7,760 bases of DNA from the NCBI GenBank assembly GCA_001790645.1, contig MGDB01000018.1:1833-9592 (forward strand). Reading direction: 5' to 3'. Below are positions 6,415 to 7,760 of the stretch, one piece after another (the stretch's first letter is position 1; every line of letters begins with the position of its first letter). The notes under the pieces are model-generated. The model did no database searches. It was not told the DNA's origin and saw nothing but the letters and a program-made list of their open reading frames with translations. A program made the position numbers and the translations under genes. This DNA is from Candidatus Schekmanbacteria bacterium GWA2_38_11 (GTDB lineage Bacteria > Schekmanbacteria > GWA2-38-11).

Positions 6415-7085
6415 TCCCCTGCTTTTAAGATATACCCTACACCCCTTACGGTGTGAAGTAATTTGGTCTGACTTTTTTTAGCAATTTTGTTTCTCAAAAA
6501 ATTTATATAAACATCTATCACATTTGTGTAGCTGTCAAAGTCTGCTTCCCAGACTGACTCTGAAATCATTGTCCTTGTCAATATTTTATTTGGATTCCGC
6601 ATAAAATATTCAAGCAGAGAATATTCCTTGTTTGTTAATTCAATCTGTTCTCCTGCCCTCATGACTTTGTGCGTCACTAAATCCAGTTTTAAATCTTCAA
6701 ACTCTAATACGGTTAATTTCTCCGGGCCTTCCCGGCGCAGGAGTGCCCTGAGCCGTGCCAACAATTCCCCGAATGCAAAAGGTTTTGTCAGATAATCATC
6801 AGCGCCACTGTCTAACCCTTCAATCTTCCCCTCAATTGAATCCTTTGCAGTTAACATGATAACAGGAGTGACGTTTTTCTGCGAGCGGATCTCTTTTATT
6901 ACTTCAAATCCATTCTTTTTGGGCAGCATAATATCAAGGATTATCAAATCGTATTTGTTTACTTCAATCTTATACAGACCGTCTTCACCATCATAAGACA
7001 CGTCAACTACATAATGTTCTTCTTCCAGTCCTTTTTTGATAAAGCTTGCAACCTTTTTCTCATCTTCTATTACTAAAATGTTCAT
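6411..7085 (-). CDS. OmpR/PhoB-family response regulator (CusR-like)
   Basis: A 224-residue DNA-binding response regulator, the partner of the downstream kinase. The receiver domain (1-118) has the acidic pair E7/D8, phosphoacceptor D51 in LIILDIMLPKKNG, switch threonine T79 in IMLTAKD, aromatic Y98 and conserved K101 in TKPF. The C-terminal winged helix (about 126-222) shows the family signatures LTNKEYSLLEYF (150-161), the recognition-helix segment TNVIDVYINFLRNKI (187-201) and HTVRGVGYIL (211-220). Length is typical of CusR/MprA-type regulators. AAAGGGG at 7094-7100, 8 nt before the ATG, supports this start. It leads the operon and overlaps the kinase gene by 4 nt. No target genes lie close by apart from the radical SAM gene downstream and the cysteine-rich gene upstream; control of either is speculation. 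Confidence 0.95.
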   Translation of the reverse strand: MNILVIEDEKKVASFIKKGLEEEHYVVDVSYDGEDGLYKIEVNKYDLIILDIMLPKKNGFEVIKEIRSQKNVTPVIMLTAKDSIEGKIEGLDSGADDYLTKPFAFGELLARLRALLRREGPEKLTVLEFEDLKLDLVTHKVMRAGEQIELTNKEYSLLEYFMRNPNKILTRTMISESVWEADFDSYTNVIDVYINFLRNKIAKKSQTKLLHTVRGVGYILKAGE

Positions 7086-7147
7086 ACGTTAAACCCCTTT
7101 ATCAAAAAATCCAAATAACAAAGTACAAAATGCAAACTAAATCTATT

Positions 7148-7175
7148 AGCTGTAAACTTTAAGCCATAAGCTATA
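7148..7175 (+). repeat. Heptamer array, consensus AGCTATA
   Basis: Four in-phase 7-bp units run from AGCTGTA (7148-7154) to AGCTATA (7169-7175). The consensus differs by one base from the AGTTATA array at 26-74. The array lies between the response regulator and the cysteine-rich gene, in opposite orientation to the array at 7330-7357. Confidence 0.6.
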
Positions 7176-7192
7176 AAATGTTTAAAACTCAA

Positions 7193-7229
7193 AGCTAAAA
7201 AATAGTATCAAAGTATCGATTTTTTAGCT
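7193..7229. repeat. 11-bp inverted repeat with octamer-containing loop
   Basis: AGCTAAAAAAT at 7193-7203 pairs perfectly with ATTTTTTAGCT at 7219-7229 around a 15-bp loop. The loop contains AGTATC twice, 8 bp apart, and matches the octamer array at 1390-1429 on the opposite strand. The stem is mostly A-T and has its T-run inside rather than after the stem. It could weakly end transcripts of the cysteine-rich gene or act as a regulatory site for the response regulator operon, but neither is shown. Confidence 0.55.
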
Positions 7230-7255
7230 ATCAGTTTTCAGCACTCCCCCCAACC

Positions 7256-7300
7256 CCCCCTTACTTGCCTACCGGCAGGCAGGGAAAAGGGGTAAGCGGG
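7256..7300. repeat. Nested palindromic repeat element C
   Basis: Outer arms CCCCCTTAC (7256-7264) and GTAAGCGGG (7292-7300) pair at 8 of 9 positions. They enclose the near-palindrome TGCCTACCGGCAGGCA (7266-7281, one mismatched pair). The inner core is shared with the motif at 1251-1268. It is preceded by a C-rich run (7246-7260). The outer-arm-plus-inner-palindrome plan is the same as in elements A and B. Confidence 0.55.
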
Positions 7301-7328
7301 ATTTGCACTTTTCATTTCCCCATTTTGC

Positions 7329-7718
7329 TTACAGCCTATAGCTTATAGCATATAGCCTTTTAATATCTTCCACTGAAATAATTTTTTTCTCTGTCAAATA
7401 GCTTATGACCAGAAATCCGCCGCAGGGAGGTGCCTCGTAACTGCATTTAGTGTCTCTGAAATCGCACCCGTCTATAAAGAAATCGCATCTCCTGCAAACA
7501 ACCTCACTTAAAACTCTGTCATGCTTAAAAGTTACCTCTAACGGAGCTTTTAGCTCATCAATTATTTTTGCAAGACTTCCCCTTTCTAACAAATCCTCAA
7601 TTACTATTAAGCCTTTGCAGCTATATTCCTCTTTTTTATTTTCTTTATAAAATATGCAGTGTGTTTTGCAAATTAACTCTTTTAACTCTTCCATTAGGAT
7701 TTTCCTGTTTAAATTCAT
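7329..7718 (-). CDS. Small cysteine-rich protein of unknown function
   Basis: A 129-residue protein that I do not recognise by name. It has eight cysteines: C17 and C21 (CKTHC), C34, C75 and C78 (CRRC), C85, C92 and C99. The last four of these (78, 85, 92, 99) are spaced exactly seven residues apart. Segments such as CRRCDFFIDGCDFRD and APPCGGF look like a metal- or Fe-S-binding site. The middle (36-70) is an ordinary helix/strand mix with no cysteine. No signal peptide or membrane segment is seen, so it is probably cytoplasmic. The last nine residues (RLYAISYRL) are encoded by a heptamer repeat array. Two starts are possible: the ATG at 7718 has GGAG only 3 nt upstream, whereas the in-frame ATG at 7694 (121 residues) has AGGA at a normal 8-nt spacing. 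The gene stands 243 bp upstream of the response regulator on the same strand. Coding status is supported by the cysteine pattern and the presence of ribosome-binding sites. Confidence 0.75.
   Translation of the reverse strand: MNLNRKILMEELKELICKTHCIFYKENKKEEYSCKGLIVIEDLLERGSLAKIIDELKAPLEVTFKHDRVLSEVVCRRCDFFIDGCDFRDTKCSYEAPPCGGFLVISYLTEKKIISVEDIKRLYAISYRL
7330..7357 (-). repeat. Heptamer array NGCTATA inside the 3' end of a gene
   Basis: Read on the minus strand, four in-phase units GGCTATA, TGCTATA, AGCTATA and GGCTGTA run from 7357 to 7330. They supply the final codons and the TAA stop of the cysteine-rich gene. The consensus is the same as in the array at 7148-7175, but inverted. Confidence 0.65.
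7703..7706 (-). promoter_or_regulatory. Candidate ribosome binding site favouring a downstream start
   Basis: AGGA on the minus strand lies 8 nt before the in-frame ATG at 7692-7694 of the cysteine-rich gene. The competing GGAG at 7722-7725 lies only 3 nt before the ATG at 7716-7718, which is unusually short. The shorter 121-residue product, beginning MEELKELICK, is therefore a real alternative. Confidence 0.4.
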
Positions 7719-7729
7719 TTACTCCGACA

Positions 7730-7757
7730 TTTTGATTTTTGATTTTTTATTTTTCAT
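7730..7757 (+). repeat. Heptamer array TTTTNAT at the window edge
   Basis: Four in-phase 7-bp units: TTTTGAT twice, then TTTTTAT and TTTTCAT. The array lies just upstream of the cysteine-rich gene and may continue beyond the window. It is low in complexity, so chance or slippage origin is possible. Confidence 0.5.
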
Positions 7758-7760
7758 TAT

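Noticed and set aside
7204..7217. AGTATC direct repeat as a binding site for the response regulator
   Set aside because: Spacing is 8 bp rather than the ~11 bp typical of OmpR/PhoB sites, and the same sequence belongs to the octamer repeat family at 1390-1429, so it is better explained as repeat material.

Overview
The window is an AT-rich bacterial chromosomal segment with seven protein-coding genes that I can support. The sigma-70 factor, the OmpR-type two-component pair and mostly ATG starts with Shine-Dalgarno sites all point to Bacteria. The phylum cannot be fixed from the sequence. The spacer content (degenerate 7-8 bp tandem arrays and compact GC-rich palindromes in most gaps) is a style I associate from memory with uncultured, environmental Gram-negative-type lineages; that is an impression, not a result. 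I see no CRISPR array, tRNA, rRNA, transposase or phage gene.

Layout. On the plus strand, ribonuclease HI (129-584) and a small metallo-beta-lactamase-fold hydrolase (594-1220) form a two-gene operon. Its probable promoter lies so close to the rnhA start codon that the mRNA may be leaderless. Everything after that is on the minus strand. A convergent spacer (1221-1538) holds several palindromes, an octamer array and an intrinsic terminator for a divergent RpoD-like sigma factor (1539-3029). Upstream of that gene is a 341-bp AT-rich gap, then a B12-binding-domain radical SAM protein (3371-4762). Next comes a response regulator/sensor kinase operon (regulator 6411-7085, kinase 5008-6414, overlapping by 4 nt). 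Last is a small protein with eight cysteines (7329-7718).

How the genes relate. The rnhA/hydrolase pair and the response regulator/kinase pair are clear operons. The other genes are separated by gaps of about 240-340 bp and are best read as independent units. I found no convincing multi-gene novel system. The points most worth a second look are: (1) the sigma factor keeps its -35-reading helix intact but has changed positions that read the -10 element and discriminator; (2) the cysteine-rich small protein has four cysteines exactly seven residues apart; (3) the last residues of that protein are encoded by a heptamer repeat array that recurs in other spacers; and (4) several spacers carry nested palindromic elements of similar architecture.
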